From the NCBI RefSeq assembly GCF_000170895.1, contig NZ_ABCS01000037.1, positions 20,124-84,123 on the forward strand: a DNA stretch of 64,000 nt, written 5' to 3'. Position numbers and translations under genes: made by a program. A model generated the notes under the pieces. That model made no database searches, had not been told where the DNA came from, and saw only the letters and a list, made by a program, of their open reading frames with translations. Of this stretch, positions 37,265 through 45,041 are shown piece after piece; the stretch's first letter is position 1, and each line of letters starts with the position of its first letter. Source of the stretch: Plesiocystis pacifica SIR-1. GTDB taxonomy: Bacteria; Myxococcota_A; Polyangia; Nannocystales; Nannocystaceae.

Positions 37265-37586
37265 CCCCGCCCGCGAACACCGCGACCCTGGCGGCCCCGC
37301 GTCGATGGGCTAGCAGTCGCCCACCCCGGCCGCGCCGGGACCCATGATCCACGAAAGCATCGTCCACGGACTCAGCTGGCGTTGAACCCGTGGGCGGCTG
37401 CCTTTCTCGGTAGGCCGGGGACTTCCTCGACACGAGCCACAGCACGCCCCCAACGCGCGAGTCCTTTGTCGCCAAAAACTCGCTGTACACCCGGTACAGC
37501 TTCGTCTTGGCTTCGCGGTCTCGCACGCCGGCGACGCACTGTGGCCCGCGCCGAGACAATCCCCGACCTGCTAGTCTCCAGCCCGC
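37265..37586. other. Intergenic region, no confident gene
   Basis: 322 bp between two plus-strand genes. It is less GC-rich than its surroundings. A short minus-strand frame (about 37320-37540) reads like ordinary protein (TKLYRVYSEFL, GVLWLVSRK) but has no clear start, ribosome site or family, so I did not call it. It contains the inverted repeat listed at 37482. Its GATCCACG / CGTCCACG bits faintly resemble module 2 of the dispersed repeat. Confidence 0.5.
37482..37500. promoter_or_regulatory. Perfect 7-bp inverted repeat upstream of outer-membrane-type gene
   Basis: GCTGTAC-ACCCG-GTACAGC, 87 bp before the start at 37587. Symmetric TGTAC/GTACA halves with a five-base spacer resemble a dimeric repressor site. 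No regulator can be named. Confidence 0.35.
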
Positions 37587-38720
37587 ATGCTGCTTCGGAC
37601 GCTCGTGCTGGGCTTGGGCCTGCTCGCTCCCGCGGGCCCGCCTGCCGGGGCTGAGCCCCAGCCGCGACTCGCCGTCGACTGGCCCGCCGCTCCGGGGTGT
37701 CCGAGCGCAGAGGACTTCGAGCTCCAGCTGCGCGAGCTCGCGCCCGCGCTCGAGCTGACAGACGACACGACCAGCCCCCTGCAGGCCCAGGTCACCCTCG
37801 AGCACGACGCGAGCCCTGGCCAGGCCGAGCGCTGGCGGACGACCCTCGAGCTCCAGACCCCGATCGGGCGCCACCGAGAGGCCTTCGAAGCCGAGAGCTG
37901 CGCGGTCGCGGCCGACGCGGCGGCCCTGCTGATCGCGGTGCTCCTCGACCCCGTCGCCGTGGCGACGCAGCTCGAGGCCCTCACCGCTCGCCCGCCGACG
38001 CAGCGCCCCCGGCAGCGGGACCAATCCCCCCCACCGACGGTCGAGCCCGAGGCGACCACGCCACAGTCGCCCGAGGCCACGCCACAGCCGCGCCTGCGCG
38101 ACCCCCTCGGGCCCCCGGACGCGCGCCCCTTCCCCGCCCTCAACCTGAGCGAGAGCGCTAGCGCCGACGCACCCTCGACCCCGCTCCCCGAGTTTGGCCT
38201 CGCCCTCCTCGGCGGCGGCGGCTACGGACCCCTGCGCGCAGGCGCGGGCGTGATCGCGGGGGCCTTCATCGTCGCCGATCGCGGGTGGCGGTGGGAGCTG
38301 CGCGGCGCCTGGTTGCCGCCGGTGCTCCTCGACCTCGACCAGGGCTGGAGCGCCCACTTCGACGGCTGGCTCGTCGGCACCCGGGGCTGCGGCGAGCCGC
38401 GCACCGGGCCCGCGCTGTCCTTCCCGCTATGCGCCGGGATCGAAGTCGGAGCCGTGCGCGGCCGCCCCCTCGACACCCTGGCGGGCTCCCGGGACGCGAA
38501 CCAGCCCTGGCTGGCCATCGAGGCCGGCCCCGGCCTGCGCTGGGTCCCAGGGCCGCAAAGCGCCCCCGCGCGCGTGGCCATCGGCGCCGAGGTCGACGCG
38601 GTCGCCTCGTTGTTTGCGACCGGCTTCAGCCTCGACGGCTCGCAGGTCCGGCAGTACGCCCCCGTCGGCGTGCGGGCCCTGGCCGTCGTCGAGCTCCGCC
38701 TCGACCCCCGCCCGCGCTGA
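37587..38720 (+). CDS. Outer-membrane-type beta-barrel protein, hypothetical
   Basis: 377 residues. Signal peptide MLLRTLVLGLGLLAPAGPPAGA. A ~110-residue domain (PGCPSAEDFELQLRELAPAL ... CAVAADAAALLIAVLLDP) precedes a Pro/Gln/Glu linker and a C-terminal ~200 residues with alternating strands and aromatic ends (GLALLGGGGYGPLRAGAGVIAG, WRWELRGAWLPP, ALAVVELRLDPRPR). It ends in strand-like sequence, as barrels do. It lies just upstream of a STAS gene (convergent) and an ECF sigma/anti-sigma pair, and could be a cell-surface member of that stress regulon. Function unknown. Confidence 0.68.
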   Translation: MLLRTLVLGLGLLAPAGPPAGAEPQPRLAVDWPAAPGCPSAEDFELQLRELAPALELTDDTTSPLQAQVTLEHDASPGQAERWRTTLELQTPIGRHREAFEAESCAVAADAAALLIAVLLDPVAVATQLEALTARPPTQRPRQRDQSPPPTVEPEATTPQSPEATPQPRLRDPLGPPDARPFPALNLSESASADAPSTPLPEFGLALLGGGGYGPLRAGAGVIAGAFIVADRGWRWELRGAWLPPVLLDLDQGWSAHFDGWLVGTRGCGEPRTGPALSFPLCAGIEVGAVRGRPLDTLAGSRDANQPWLAIEAGPGLRWVPGPQSAPARVAIGAEVDAVASLFATGFSLDGSQVRQYAPVGVRALAVVELRLDPRPR

Positions 38721-38738
38721 CCTGCCCGCGAACAAATT

Positions 38739-39116
38739 TCAGGGCGGGTCTCGCGGGGCCATGCCCGCGCGCAGCCAGGCCCGGGCCTCGTCCTCGGTGT
38801 CGAAGAACCGGGTCTCCTTCGAGCGCCCGACCAAGCCCACGATGACCCGAGAGATCATCCGGTTGAAGTGGGTCAGGCCGTAGAGCCCGCCGCGGTCCCA
38901 GACCAGCTCCGGGGCCTCGCGCTGGATCGCCTTGCGAGCCTCCCGGCTAAAGCGGGGCTCGGCCTCGCGCTGATCCATGAGCACCAGGCGCTGGTCCCCG
39001 CCGCTGAAGGCCTCGCGCATGCGCGCGGCGATCTGGGTGACGTCTTCGGGCGAGAGCGTCCCGCGCACGCGGATGTGCAAGATGCCGCCCTCTTCCAAGT
39101 CCACGCGATGCTCCAT
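38739..39116 (-). CDS. STAS/SpoIIAA-like protein
   Basis: 125 residues from ATG at 39116 (MEHRVDLEEGG), with GGAG eight bases upstream; an in-frame ATG at 39140 lacks a ribosome site. The sheet-helix order and sequence (GGILHIRVRGTLSPEDVTQIAARMREAF, RLVLMDQREAEPRFSREARKAIQRE) fit the SpoIIAA-like STAS family. No conserved phosphorylatable Ser motif is evident, so anti-anti-sigma activity is uncertain. It is divergent from the ECF sigma gene, 148 bp apart, which supports but does not prove a regulatory tie. Confidence 0.6.
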   Translation of the reverse strand: MEHRVDLEEGGILHIRVRGTLSPEDVTQIAARMREAFSGGDQRLVLMDQREAEPRFSREARKAIQREAPELVWDRGGLYGLTHFNRMISRVIVGLVGRSKETRFFDTEDEARAWLRAGMAPRDPP

Positions 39117-39221
39117 GTCGGGGCTCCGTCTCGCGGGCATGCTAGCGAAGATCGGGCCCCAGGGCCTCGTGGGGGCCCTCCCACTGGCGCACGAGAGAAA
39201 CTCGCCGACCTGCTAAATTTT

Positions 39222-39253
39222 TAACCACGGATTGCGCCCGCCTCCGGCATGGC
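39222..39253 (+). promoter_or_regulatory. ECF-type promoter of the sigma-factor gene
   Basis: TAACCACGGA (39222-39231) and GCATGGC (39247-39253) are separated by 15 nt and lie 11 bases before the ATG at 39265. The same two blocks with the same spacing and the same distance to the ATG precede the VWA lipoprotein gene (40653-40684). The AACC core matches typical ECF -35 elements. Confidence 0.6.
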
Positions 39254-39264
39254 CCCAGCACCCG

Positions 39265-39813
39265 ATGTCCGCCCCCAGTCCCAGCCCGCGCCCCGCGCAG
39301 CCCGAGCTGCTCGAGTTCGACGCGCTCTACCGCCGCGAGTTCGCCTACGTGTGGCGCATGCTCCGGGCCCACGGCGTGCCCGAGGCGCGCATCGAGGACG
39401 CCGTGCAGGACGTGTTCATGGTGGTCTACCGGCGGTGGGCAGACTGGCAGGCCGACAGTCGGGCCCTCGCCCCGCGCTCGTGGTTGTTTGGCATCGCCCG
39501 ACGGGTCGCGGCGAACCATCGTCGCCGACAGGCCCGCGAATCGCGGCCCCCAGATCTGGCGCTGGTCGCCGAGGCCGAGGCCCCCGCAGATGAGCGGACC
39601 GCTCGCCGCCGGGCCCTCGCCCGGCTCGAGCGCGCCCTCGACGAGCTCGACGAGCGCAGCCGAACGGTCTTTGTGCTCGCCGAGCTCGAGGGCATGACCG
39701 GGCCCGAGATCGCCGAGCTCGTCGGCGAGAAGCTCAACACCGTGTACTGGCGGCTGCGGACCGCGCGGGCCAAGGTCACCAAGAAGCTCCAGGCCCGAGG
39801 AGGGCAGCCATGA
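39265..39813 (+). CDS. ECF sigma factor paired with anti-sigma
   Basis: 182 residues from ATG at 39265. Region 2 (LYRREFAYVWRMLRAHGVPEARIEDAVQDVFMVVYRRW) and region 4 (LDELDERSRTVFVLAELEGMTGPEIAELVGEKLNTVYWRLRTARAKVTKKL) are clear, with a normal ECF length. The stop overlaps the following anti-sigma-like gene by ATGA. A promoter element shared with a downstream lipoprotein gene suggests that this sigma recognises both and is autoregulated; that is inference from the repeated element. It resembles the envelope-stress group by its neighbours. Confidence 0.88.
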   Translation: MSAPSPSPRPAQPELLEFDALYRREFAYVWRMLRAHGVPEARIEDAVQDVFMVVYRRWADWQADSRALAPRSWLFGIARRVAANHRRRQARESRPPDLALVAEAEAPADERTARRRALARLERALDELDERSRTVFVLAELEGMTGPEIAELVGEKLNTVYWRLRTARAKVTKKLQARGGQP

Positions 39814-40655
39814 CGCCGACGGATCCAAACCTCGAGCGTGCCATCGACGATCTCTCGCAGACCTGGAATCCCCCGCCTGGCGCCGAGGGGCGCATGCTCG
39901 CGGACTTTCATGCGCGGCTGGCCGTGGCCGGGACCTGCGATCCCAGCTCCGAGTTCGATGGCGACTTCGACGGCGACTTCGACGGCGACTTCGGTGCCGA
40001 CCTCGACCTCGATCCGGGCCTCGACGCGAGCCCGCCCCTCGAGCTCGCGTCGAGCCCGGGCGCGAGCAGCCTCGGCGGCGCGGGCAAGGTCCTCTACTTC
40101 GCCAAGGCCGCGGGCGCCCTCGCGGGGCTGACGACCGCGGGCCTCGGCGCGCTGTGGCTGGCGGCGGCCCCCATGCGCGCGCCGACGGCTCCGGCGTCCA
40201 CAAAAGCGACCCTGAGCGCGCCCGAAGTCAGCGCCTCGGAGGGGGCGACCGAGCCGACGACGACGACGATCCCCCTCGCCGACGCGCCCGCGCCTCCCGC
40301 CCCCAAGCTCCAGCCCAGCCCGAGCCCCGAGACCGAAGCCGAGCACCCCTCCCCCGCGGCCCCGCGCAGCGCCGCGAGCGAAGCTGCGGGTCCCCAGCTC
40401 GCGGCCGAGCTGGCGCTGCTCCGCGAGGCCCGCGAGGCGCCCGCCGCCCGCTCCCTCGCTCTCCTCGAGCAGCACCGTGAGCGCTTTCCGAGCAGCACCC
40501 TCGCCGACGAGCGCGAGGCCCTGCGCATCGCTCGGCTGTGCTCTGTCGGCCGCTACGCCGAGGCTGAGCGCGCCCGAGAGCCCTTCGACGCAGGGAAGCC
40601 GAGCGCGCTGCTGCGCCGCCAGGTCGAGCTCGCGTGTGACGGCGGAAAAAAATAA
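39810..40655 (+). CDS. Putative membrane-bound anti-sigma factor
   Basis: 281 residues, start overlapping the sigma stop (ATGA). N-terminal ~60 residues with an acidic repeat FDGDFDGDFDGDF encoded by near-perfect 12-bp repeats. One transmembrane segment (~98-117, AGALAGLTTAGLGALWLAAA) is followed by a Pro/Ala/Glu-rich periplasmic stalk and a helical C-terminus with TPR-like repeats (SLALLEQHRERFPSSTLADEREALRIA). This is the architecture of Nannocystis-type anti-sigma proteins and fits its place. No ZAS motif. The -35-like element of the next gene overlaps its stop codon. Confidence 0.72.
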   Translation: MTPTDPNLERAIDDLSQTWNPPPGAEGRMLADFHARLAVAGTCDPSSEFDGDFDGDFDGDFGADLDLDPGLDASPPLELASSPGASSLGGAGKVLYFAKAAGALAGLTTAGLGALWLAAAPMRAPTAPASTKATLSAPEVSASEGATEPTTTTIPLADAPAPPAPKLQPSPSPETEAEHPSPAAPRSAASEAAGPQLAAELALLREAREAPAARSLALLEQHRERFPSSTLADEREALRIARLCSVGRYAEAERAREPFDAGKPSALLRRQVELACDGGKK

Positions 40656-40684
40656 CCACGGACTCGCCCGCGCCCGCGCATGGC
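40653..40684 (+). promoter_or_regulatory. ECF-type promoter of the VWA lipoprotein gene
   Basis: TAACCACGGA (40653-40662) and GCATGGC (40678-40684) with 15 nt between, 11 bases before the ATG at 40696. It matches the element at 39222 base for base in both boxes. The first box overlaps the TAA of the anti-sigma gene. Confidence 0.6.
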
Positions 40685-40695
40685 ACCGGCGAGCC

Positions 40696-42009
40696 ATGAC
40701 TCGTTCCATTCTCAGCCTCACACCCATCCTGTCCCTCGCCTTCCTCGGCGCTTGCGTCATCGTGGACAAGAGCCTCGGTGACATCGACGACGAGGGCACC
40801 GACGACGTCGCCGACGAGAGCACCGGTGACGGTAGCGAAGACGGCACGACCGGGGGCGACACCACCGAGAGTGGCACCACCGCGGGCGACACCACGACCA
40901 CCGGCGCCCAGACGGCCGATAGCCTCGACATCCTCGTGGTCCTCGACAACTCGGGGAGCATGGGCGCGATCCAGACCAACTTCGTCAAGTCGGTCTCGAG
41001 CCTCATCGACCCCCTCGACGCCGCCGGCGTCGACTGGCGCATCGGCGTGACGACCACGGACAACGGCAACCCCTGGTGCCCCGGCGGCCAGGGCACCCCC
41101 GAGGGCGGGCAGCTGGTCTACAGCGCCTGCACCGATCGCCTCCAGGACTTCCTGTTCGCCGACACCATCGACATCACGGAGGTCGGCTGCTCGGATCTGT
41201 GCGACCTGAGCCCGGGCGAGCTGTCGACGACGAACGGCAAGCCCTGGCTCGAGCGCGTCGACGGCGAGCTCAACATCGCCGGCGACGACGCCATCGCCGC
41301 CCTCGACTGCCTGCTGCCCCAGGGCGTCAACGGCTGCGGCTTCGAGTCGCCCCTCGAGTCCGCCCACCTCGCGATCGTGCGCTCGGTGAGCGAAGGCGAG
41401 AGCAGCTTCGGCTTCATCCGTGAAGACGCCGGCCTGCTCATCATCATCATCACCGACGAGGTCGACTGCTCGGTGAACGGCAACGACGTGGCCAACTCGA
41501 TCTTCGACGCCGACGGCGACAAGGCGTTCTGGTCCGACCCCAACTCGCCCTTCCCGACGAGCGCGGTGTGCTGGAACGCGGGCGTGGACTGCTCCGGGGA
41601 CGCCGACGACCTCGACTGCCAGGCGGCCAACAAGAACACTCAGGGCCAGCCCTCGAACGTGGCGAACGCCGTGCTCAGCCCGCCCAGCAACTACACCGCG
41701 GTGCTCCAGGCCCTGGCCTCGGACAAGGGCCTGCCCGTGCGCGTCGGCCTGATCACCGGGGTCGACGGGAGCGGCCACCCCCACTACGCGGACGTCTCGG
41801 CCACGGACCCCGCGTTCCAAGACAGCTTCGGTGTTGGCCCCGGCTGCGAGGGCCCCGATCCCTTCGACGTCGACAACCCGCTCCAGGCCGTGCCCCCGGT
41901 CCGCATGCTCGAGGCCATCCAGGGCTTCGAGGCTGGGGTTCACTCGGTGTGTGACATCGAGGGCTACGGCGTGGCCCTCGCGGCCATGGCCAACACCTTC
42001 ATCGACTGA
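40696..42009 (+). CDS. VWA-domain lipoprotein
   Basis: 437 residues from ATG at 40696; the upstream open frame is noncoding. Lipobox LGAC with Cys20. A Thr/Gly/Asp linker to ~75, then a von Willebrand A domain with MIDAS motif DNSGS (84-88), further strands (WRIGVTTTDN, LLIIIITDEVDC) and Cys pairs likely in disulfides. Binds divalent metal and a protein partner at the cell surface or periplasm. The shared promoter element places it in the regulon of the sigma gene upstream. A partner is not identified. The VWA core is near-intact. Confidence 0.85.
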   Translation: MTRSILSLTPILSLAFLGACVIVDKSLGDIDDEGTDDVADESTGDGSEDGTTGGDTTESGTTAGDTTTTGAQTADSLDILVVLDNSGSMGAIQTNFVKSVSSLIDPLDAAGVDWRIGVTTTDNGNPWCPGGQGTPEGGQLVYSACTDRLQDFLFADTIDITEVGCSDLCDLSPGELSTTNGKPWLERVDGELNIAGDDAIAALDCLLPQGVNGCGFESPLESAHLAIVRSVSEGESSFGFIREDAGLLIIIITDEVDCSVNGNDVANSIFDADGDKAFWSDPNSPFPTSAVCWNAGVDCSGDADDLDCQAANKNTQGQPSNVANAVLSPPSNYTAVLQALASDKGLPVRVGLITGVDGSGHPHYADVSATDPAFQDSFGVGPGCEGPDPFDVDNPLQAVPPVRMLEAIQGFEAGVHSVCDIEGYGVALAAMANTFID

Positions 42010-42100
42010 CAGTTGGAGCAAGCCACACGCCCCCGCCAACACCGCTCGGGACGGCAGCGCCTGGTCTTCCTCTACCATGGGGGGAGCGGGAGACCAGGCG

Positions 42101-43018
42101 GTGCGATCAATCGGCGAACGGACGAGAGTGTTGGTGGGGGCGTGCGGGTTGTGGAGCGCGCTCGCCCTCGGCGGGTGCGGCGACGCGGTCGTCCCCGTGG
42201 GCGACGACGAGTTCGGCGAAGAGGACGGCGCGTCCTCGAGCACCGGAGACGGGCCCGGCTCGACCACCGAGACCGGCTCGACTACCGAGGCCGAATCGAC
42301 CGAGTCCGAATCGACCGGGGCCGAATCGACCGAGTCCGAATCGACCGGGGCCGAAAGCGAATTGACCGAGTCCGAATCGACCACGGACTCCCGCGGCGGC
42401 GACGGCCCCTGCGAGTCCACCCACGACCACAGCTTCGAGGGCTCCGTCGTGGCCGACGACTGCCAGGACTTCGTGTTCAGCGGGCGAGTCACGGGCAACC
42501 CGGAGCCCGGCGTCTGGGAGCTCGACACCTGCCCCTGCGAGCAAGAGTGCCTCGTCCCCGACCCGCAGACCTTCGTCATCGAGCTGTGGAACGAGGACTG
42601 GCAGCCCGAGCTCCCCGCTTGCCTGTCGATCCACATCGGCCGCAAGCTGATCGAGCCGCCGCCCATCCCCACGATGTGCGTGATCGAGGACGTCGACATC
42701 TACGACGATCAGGGCGAGCTCGTGATCACCAGCCACCGCAACTACCCCTTTTGGTGGCAGGCCTTCGTCGGCGCGGGCTACGAGGTCACCCGACAGACCC
42801 TGGGCGAGGGCGCGGCCTGCGAGTGGTGGGCGGCCTCCGAGCTCACCTTCGACGCCGCCAACGACTCGGTGACCCTGGGCGAGGGCGAGATCGGCGTGCT
42901 GAGCATCGACGGCGTCGACTATCAGGTCCACGTCCCGATGGCGCACTACTCTCCGCCCAGCGAGGTCAATTCCGACGGCGAGTTCGACCGCGAGTCGTGG
43001 ATGCTCGTGCGCCAGTAA
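42101..43018 (+). CDS. Ser/Thr/Glu-linker lipoprotein, hypothetical
   Basis: About 305 residues. GTG at 42101 gives a normal lipoprotein signal (VRSIGERTRVLVGACGLWSALALGGC) with GGGAG eight bases upstream; ATG at 42077 would add eight residues and lacks a ribosome site. After the Cys comes ~75 residues of TESESTGAES linker encoded by perfect 30-bp DNA repeats. Then a ~200-residue domain with paired Cys (CDDC-like positions, CPCEQEC) and strands (FVIELWNEDWQPELPACLSIHIGRKL). No family seen; surface location inferred. Confidence 0.7.
   Translation: MRSIGERTRVLVGACGLWSALALGGCGDAVVPVGDDEFGEEDGASSSTGDGPGSTTETGSTTEAESTESESTGAESTESESTGAESELTESESTTDSRGGDGPCESTHDHSFEGSVVADDCQDFVFSGRVTGNPEPGVWELDTCPCEQECLVPDPQTFVIELWNEDWQPELPACLSIHIGRKLIEPPPIPTMCVIEDVDIYDDQGELVITSHRNYPFWWQAFVGAGYEVTRQTLGEGAACEWWAASELTFDAANDSVTLGEGEIGVLSIDGVDYQVHVPMAHYSPPSEVNSDGEFDRESWMLVRQ
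42291..42350 (+). repeat. Two perfect 30-bp tandem copies in lipoprotein linker
   Basis: The 30-bp unit 42291-42320 is repeated exactly at 42321-42350, with a diverged third copy after it. It keeps frame and extends the TESESTGAES linker, so it is prone to length change. Confidence 0.85.
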
Positions 43019-43021
43019 AGC

Positions 43022-44038
43022 TCAGCGCGCCCCGCCGGCCGCAGCAGCAGCCGCGGCCTGGCGCGCGGCGACGATGGTCTGCATGTCGAGCAGGCTCTTG
43101 GCGTCGGCCAGGGCCGCCAGCTCCGGGTCCTGACCGACCAGGCGCACGAAGGCCAGGTTGACGGCCAGGCTCATCGCCAGCGAGCGCTCGCTCCAGCGCA
43201 GGTCCTTGCGGAGCACGTCCCGGTAGTTCGCCACGGTCTCGGCCACGCGCTCGACCGGCTGCGGCAGGAAGCACAGCACGGCGACGTCGTCGTACTCGGC
43301 CGTGCCCACGCGCACGCCCCTTTTGTGGAGCTGCTCGGCGAGCAGGCGGAAGCGCGCGGCCATGGACTGGGCGTCCACGCCGCTGAGCGCGAGGATGTTG
43401 CTCGCCGTCTGCAGCGGGTCCCCGCGCCACAGCCCGGCCGTCTTGCGCAGCGCCGAGAAGATGTCCGTGGCCCGCTGGGCCAGGGCCTCCGCGCCCTCCT
43501 TGCGCGTCGACATGAACGCGCAGGCCGGCAGGTCCTCGGGCCCCGTCAGCATCCAGTGGTGCTTCTTCATCGCCTCGAAGATGGCCTGCATGCGCTCGAC
43601 CTGGGCGCGCTCGATGGGCCCCAGCTCGTTGCTGACCCGCAGCGCGAGGATCGACAGCACCTGATAGATCTCCTGCCGGCGCATGCCGACCTCGCGCATG
43701 ATCGGCCGGACCCGATCGACCTCGGCGAGGAAGGCGTCGGGGTCGTCGCCGCGCTCGATCATCACCCCGGCGATCAGCGTGCGCACGGGCGGGGCGATGC
43801 CCGAGTACCACGGCAAGTTGGCGTCGAACTGGGCCTGGAGGGCGCGGACCTCCGCCGCGAGCTCGGCGGGCTCGCGGGGGTTGAGCACCAGGTTCACGGC
43901 CACGAAGCGCAGCGGGACCCGGTCGGTGAGCATCCCGGCGTCCGCTTCGAAGGCCTCCGAGAGCGCGCGGAAGCGCTGCAGGGGATCGAAGTCGGGAGAG
44001 CTCGAGGGTCCTCGCTCGGAGTCGCGAAAGGGAGGCAT
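43022..44038 (-). CDS. DUF4003-like protein
   Basis: 338 residues from ATG at 44038. Entirely helical soluble protein without signal or membrane segments. The middle (HHWMLTGPEDLPACAFMSTRKEGAEALAQRATDIFSAL) resembles DUF4003 proteins, known mainly from Firmicutes, by the conserved HHx-LTGxEDxP pattern; this assignment is from memory and only moderate. The C-terminus is Ala-rich. Converges on the lipoprotein gene with a three-base gap and is divergent from the TIGR02996-like gene. Biochemical role unknown. Confidence 0.6.
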   Translation of the reverse strand: MPPFRDSERGPSSSPDFDPLQRFRALSEAFEADAGMLTDRVPLRFVAVNLVLNPREPAELAAEVRALQAQFDANLPWYSGIAPPVRTLIAGVMIERGDDPDAFLAEVDRVRPIMREVGMRRQEIYQVLSILALRVSNELGPIERAQVERMQAIFEAMKKHHWMLTGPEDLPACAFMSTRKEGAEALAQRATDIFSALRKTAGLWRGDPLQTASNILALSGVDAQSMAARFRLLAEQLHKRGVRVGTAEYDDVAVLCFLPQPVERVAETVANYRDVLRKDLRWSERSLAMSLAVNLAFVRLVGQDPELAALADAKSLLDMQTIVAARQAAAAAAAGGAR

Positions 44039-44076
44039 GGCGCAATCATAGACGCGGTCTGCGGTAGCATGCGGCC

Positions 44077-44958
44077 ATGGCCCCCGAGAGCGCGCGCCCC
44101 CCCGTGCCGGAACGCTGGCGCGAGGCCGAGCCGATCTTCGCGGCGTTGGGCCGAGAGCTGTCCGCCCGCCCCCTGGACGCCGCGGGCAGCTGCCCGAGCT
44201 GGTCCGTGGTCGCGGACTGGCTCCTGGCCAAGGGCGAGCCCGCGGGCGAGTGGCTGGCGCTCAGCCTCGAGCCCTCGCCCCCCCAGCGCGCCCAGGCCCG
44301 CGCCGCCGAGCTGGCCGCGGCCATGCTCCCCGACCACCGCGTCCGTGGCCTCGTGCTCGAGCCCCCCGGCTGGGCCCCGCGCCAGGGACCCTTCGTCCTC
44401 GCCCACGTCGACTGGAGCAGCGCCTACACCTCCGCGGACGCGCTGTGGTCGGCCCTCGGCGCCCACGGCCTGCTGCTCCCGCGCGACCGCGTCCGCCTCG
44501 GGCCGGCGTGGATGCACGAGGTCTGCGCCCCGGGAGGTCCCCCGGCCACCGCCCACGCCCTCGTCGTGCCCTGCCCGGACGCCCTGCCCACCGTCGAGGC
44601 CGCCTTCCACGAGCGCGCCCAGAACCTCCCGGGCCACGGCCACGGCCCCTACATCGCCAAGGCCGGCCACGCCCTGGGCATGATCTTGCCGGTGCTCATG
44701 CCCATCAACCCCTTCCCGGGGATGGACCCCGACGAGTACCAGCGCGCCGCCCAGGCCCACTACGAGCGGGCCCTCGAAGACGAATATCGACGCAGCGACG
44801 CGCTCTTGTTGCTCGCGCAGATCGAGGACGTCGAGCGCCACGCGGCCGACTGGAGCCGGCTCCAGCGGCTGCGTCGGTGCGTGCTCGCGGGGACGCCCGA
44901 GCTGCTCGCGCGCTGGCCCCACCGCCAGCGACGCTTCGCCTTGCTCCCCGAGCGCTGA
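44077..44958 (+). CDS. TIGR02996-like protein, hypothetical
   Basis: 293 residues from ATG at 44077. Residues ~41-66 (PSWSVVADWLLAKGEPAGEWLALSL) match the TIGR02996 pattern seen also in the protein at 20042. The remainder has no motif I recognise; the Arg/Trp-rich C-terminus (WSRLQRLRRCVLAGTPELLARWPHRQRR) is basic. No signal peptide. Divergent from the DUF4003-like gene. No function assigned. Confidence 0.65.
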   Translation: MAPESARPPVPERWREAEPIFAALGRELSARPLDAAGSCPSWSVVADWLLAKGEPAGEWLALSLEPSPPQRAQARAAELAAAMLPDHRVRGLVLEPPGWAPRQGPFVLAHVDWSSAYTSADALWSALGAHGLLLPRDRVRLGPAWMHEVCAPGGPPATAHALVVPCPDALPTVEAAFHERAQNLPGHGHGPYIAKAGHALGMILPVLMPINPFPGMDPDEYQRAAQAHYERALEDEYRRSDALLLLAQIEDVERHAADWSRLQRLRRCVLAGTPELLARWPHRQRRFALLPER

Positions 44959-45041
44959 GCCAACACCCCGCCCGCGCGCGGGGTGAGGGCCCAGGAACGC
45001 CGAAAACTCCACTCCAGCGCCATCCTGGCCGATGATGGGGC

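Noticed and set aside
37300..37540. Short minus-strand coding-like fragment (TKLYRVYSEFL, GVLWLVSRK)
   Set aside because: No start, ribosome site or homology that I can name; too short to claim as gene or pseudogene.
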